From Rhodospirillales bacterium (GTDB lineage Bacteria; Pseudomonadota; Alphaproteobacteria; Reyranellales; Reyranellaceae), in NCBI GenBank assembly GCA_013205335.1, contig JABMNB010000597.1, positions 1 through 8,560 of the forward strand: DNA of 8,560 bases, given 5' to 3'. Each line of letters starts with the position of its first letter. Positions within the stretch are counted from its first letter, which is position 1. The notes beneath the pieces were generated by a model, which searched no databases, was not told the origin of the DNA, and saw only the letters and a list, made by a program, of their open reading frames with translations. The position numbers were made by a program, and so were the translations under genes. Positions 6,644-8,560 of this stretch are shown here, one piece after another.

Positions 6644-7147
6644 ATGATCTCGACTTTAAGTCTAGCGAACGGCCTCACGCTCCTGTTCGCTGCCCTCTGC
6701 CTCTGGACGATGGCGGCGCAGTCGCGCGGCGGCGTCACCACGCTGGGCCGCGTGGCCTTGCCGGGAGGCTTCGCGCTGATGGCGACGTTGATGTTGCTCG
6801 CCGGTGTGTTCGAGGCGAGCATCCTGTTCGACATACTGTGGGTCGTGGCCTTCGCCGTGGGATCGGCGATCGGCCGCGTCCGGGGATGGACTCTGACGGT
6901 GCAGTCGAACAAGGAAGCCGGCCTCGTCTCGCTGCCGGCGACAGTCGACGGTCTCGTCGTGGCGATCATTCTCGCCGCGCTGTCCGTCATCGATTTCACT
7001 TCCGCGATGCTCGGAGACGCCTTGATCGAGCCCGGCTACGTCGCGGCAGCGAGCGCCCTCTGCGCCGGCTTCCTCGGCTACCGGGTCCTCGTCATCGCGC
7101 TGCGCGTCGTTCGTTCGACGCCCAACAAGGTGTCGCGCGCCGTCTGA
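6644..7147 (+). CDS. Small integral membrane protein, five predicted TM helices, unknown function
   Basis: A 167-residue hydrophobic protein that I do not recognise. Likely helices are at about 6-24, 36-55, 58-77, 99-119 and 131-154, with a short positively charged loop GRVRGWTLTVQSNKEAG at 77-93 between the third and fourth. The GRxRGW-basic-strand arrangement recalls small CcdC/DUF-type membrane proteins, but this is only a resemblance. The open frame extends upstream to an ATG at 6566 (26 more residues). I prefer the ATG at 6644 because third-position GC falls to roughly half in the extension, while it is high right after 6644, and because the protein then opens directly into TM1. Neither ATG has a good ribosome site; 6644 is preceded by CTCCCTCC. 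The gene ends 13 bp before the convergent amidase. Confidence 0.72.
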   Translation: MISTLSLANGLTLLFAALCLWTMAAQSRGGVTTLGRVALPGGFALMATLMLLAGVFEASILFDILWVVAFAVGSAIGRVRGWTLTVQSNKEAGLVSLPATVDGLVVAIILAALSVIDFTSAMLGDALIEPGYVAAASALCAGFLGYRVLVIALRVVRSTPNKVSRAV

Positions 7148-7157
7148 CCGGCGCCGG
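7148..7157. repeat. 10-bp GC palindrome between convergent genes
   Basis: CCGGCGCCGG is a perfect palindrome filling most of the 13-bp gap between the membrane-protein stop (7145-7147) and the amidase stop (7161-7163). It has no loop and no T-run, so it is at best a weak hairpin element. In DNA this GC-rich it could be chance. Confidence 0.3.
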
Positions 7158-7160
7158 GCG

Positions 7161-8560
7161 TTATAACGCCTTCAAGGTCTCCAGGACCCCGGGCTGCGGC
7201 CACGTCCAGCCGCTGGCGCTCTCGTACGCACGCATCGCCCGCAGCACGACCTCGTCCGCGCGGGGCGCGCCGATGATCTGCAGGCCGACGGGCAGTCCGG
7301 CCCTGGTCAGCCCCGCGGGCATCGATGCGGCAGGCTGGCCGGTGAGGTTGCAGGGCAACGTGTAGGGTGCACCCTTGGTCCAGCGCGGGAAGGCCTCCGA
7401 ATTGTAGAGCGTCTCCACGAGCGGTCCGGCGGTCGGCGCCACGGGCGCGAGCAGCAGGTCGTACTTGCGATGCCAGAGCGCGAGATCGCGCGCGAGCTTG
7501 CTCCGCGCCTCGAAGGCCCGGGCGTAGTCGGCAAGCGTGATCGCCAGACCCTTCTCGGCGAGCGCCCGCAGGCCGGGATCGAGCTTGCCGTGTAGCTGCG
7601 TCGGGATCTGTCGGAAGCGGGTGGCGAAGCCGCCGATCCACAGCGGCTCGAAATGCTGCTGCAGCGGCTCGAACATCGGGCCGACTTCCTCGACATGCGC
7701 GCCGAGCTCCTCGAAGCGCTTCGCCGCCGCGGCGACGAGTTCACGCACTTCCGGATCGGCTTTCACATGGCCGAGGTCGAGGCTGAGGCCGATCTTCCAG
7801 CCGCGCACGCCGGCATCGAGGCCGACCGTATAATCCCGCGCCTCGGCGGGGAGAGAACGCCAGTCCCGCGGATCGGGACCCGCCGTGATGTTCAGGGCCA
7901 TCGCCGTATCGAGCACCGTGCGGGCCAGCACGCCCTGACTGATGACGTCGGCAAAGGGCGCGTCGGCCGGGAACTGCGGGATGCGGCCGTAGGACGGCTT
8001 CAGGCCGACAAGGCCGGTGTGGCTGGCAGGAATACGGATCGAGCCGCCGCCATCGTTGCCATGGTTGAACGGATTGACCCCGGCGGCGGTAAGCGCGGAG
8101 GCGCCGCCCGAGGAGCCACCCGGCGAGTGGGTGAGATTCCACGGGCTGCGCGTGGTGCCCTGCAATGGCGAATCGGTGAGCGCCTTCCAGCCGAACTCGG
8201 GCGTGGTGGTCTTGCCCAGAAGGATCATGCCGGCTGCAAGAAACCTGTCGGTAACCGCCGCATTCTCGTTGGCCGGAGTCTCATCGGTGGAATGCGATCC
8301 GTAGCGGGTCGGCCAGCCCTTGACGTTCGTCGTATCCTTGATCGTCGTCGGAATGCCATCGAAGGGCGACAGCGGCTGACCTTTTTGCCAGCGCGATTCC
8401 GCTGCCCTTGCAGCAGCTCGCGCGCCGTCAGCGTCGATCAGAACGAAGGCATTGAGATGAGGTTGCAGCTCCGATGCACGCTTCAACATCGCATCGACGA
8501 TGTCGACGGGAGAAGCTTCACCGCGCGTCAGAAGTTTTGATAGTTCCGATGCGGATAGCC
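7161..8560 (-). CDS. Amidase-signature family hydrolase (5' end outside window)
   Basis: A GatA-like amidase of at least 465 visible residues. The frame continues through the right edge upstream of the internal ATG at 8489 with LSASELSKLLTRGEASPVDI, which is the normal family N-terminus, so the true start lies beyond 8560 and only a few residues are missing. Counting from the internal M at 8489, the Ser-cisSer-Lys triad is K51 (TTIKDTT), S126 (SPGGSSGG) and S150 (DGGGSIRIPA). The 75- and 24-residue spacings equal those in FAAH (K142, S217, S241). The DGGGSIRIPAS wording is shared with 6-aminohexanoate-cyclic-dimer hydrolase-like amidases. No GatB/GatC partner is adjacent and the C-terminus (PAGLTRAGLPVGLQIIG) fits stand-alone amidases, so a catabolic role is more likely than tRNA amidation. 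Substrate unknown. It is convergent with the membrane-protein gene. Confidence 0.93.
   Translation of the reverse strand, partial: LSASELSKLLTRGEASPVDIVDAMLKRASELQPHLNAFVLIDADGARAAARAAESRWQKGQPLSPFDGIPTTIKDTTNVKGWPTRYGSHSTDETPANENAAVTDRFLAAGMILLGKTTTPEFGWKALTDSPLQGTTRSPWNLTHSPGGSSGGASALTAAGVNPFNHGNDGGGSIRIPASHTGLVGLKPSYGRIPQFPADAPFADVISQGVLARTVLDTAMALNITAGPDPRDWRSLPAEARDYTVGLDAGVRGWKIGLSLDLGHVKADPEVRELVAAAAKRFEELGAHVEEVGPMFEPLQQHFEPLWIGGFATRFRQIPTQLHGKLDPGLRALAEKGLAITLADYARAFEARSKLARDLALWHRKYDLLLAPVAPTAGPLVETLYNSEAFPRWTKGAPYTLPCNLTGQPAASMPAGLTRAGLPVGLQIIGAPRADEVVLRAMRAYESASGWTWPQPGVLETLKAL

Noticed and set aside
7653..8540. 295-codon plus-strand open frame opposite the amidase.
   Set aside because: Antisense to a gene with complete catalytic triad motifs; no recognisable domain.
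1..8560. Search for CRISPR repeats, transposase genes, IS ends, tRNA/rRNA genes or phage genes.
   Set aside because: No regularly spaced repeats, no transposase or integrase motifs, and no tRNA-like or rRNA sequence were seen on reading both strands.

Overview
The window is 8.56 kb of GC-rich chromosomal DNA from a proteobacterium. Protein content and codon use fit a metabolically versatile Alphaproteobacterium (Bradyrhizobium- or Reyranella-like). A Burkholderiales origin cannot be excluded, because orphan tripartite-tricarboxylate (Bug/TctC) binding proteins are expanded there too. Coding density is high, there are no RNA genes, and I see no mobile-element, CRISPR or phage signature.

Left part (1-3748): the end of an AraC/GlxA-type regulator runs rightward and overlaps, tail to tail by 12 bp, the last gene of a leftward three-gene unit. 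In transcription order that unit is a family VIII (beta-lactamase-fold) serine esterase, a TauD/TfdA-type Fe(II)/2-oxoglutarate dioxygenase and a DHA2-type (14-helix) MFS transporter. Spacings of 11 and 3 bp make this a convincing operon.

Middle (3749-5795): a 75-bp divergent intergenic region separates that operon from a rightward pair, an NAD-dependent short-chain dehydrogenase (MFE-2/hydroxyacyl-CoA dehydrogenase-like) and an exported Bug/TctC solute-binding protein 26 bp further on. A strong GC hairpin follows the pair.

Right part (5796-8560): a leftward exported four-cysteine protein with a lectin/endostatin-like look, a rightward small five-helix membrane protein of unknown function, and a leftward amidase-signature hydrolase whose N-terminus lies beyond the right edge.

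Taken together this looks like accessory catabolic metabolism. A plausible but unproven reading is that the binding protein captures a small carboxylate, the esterase and perhaps the amidase hydrolyse ester or amide substrates, the dioxygenase hydroxylates or cleaves a product, the dehydrogenase oxidises a hydroxy intermediate, and the MFS pump moves substrate or product. The substrate cannot be read from sequence. I found no clear new defence, mobile or RNA system. The points most worth a second look are the esterase-dioxygenase-transporter operon, the missing TM1 aspartate in the transporter, and the exported four-cysteine protein.
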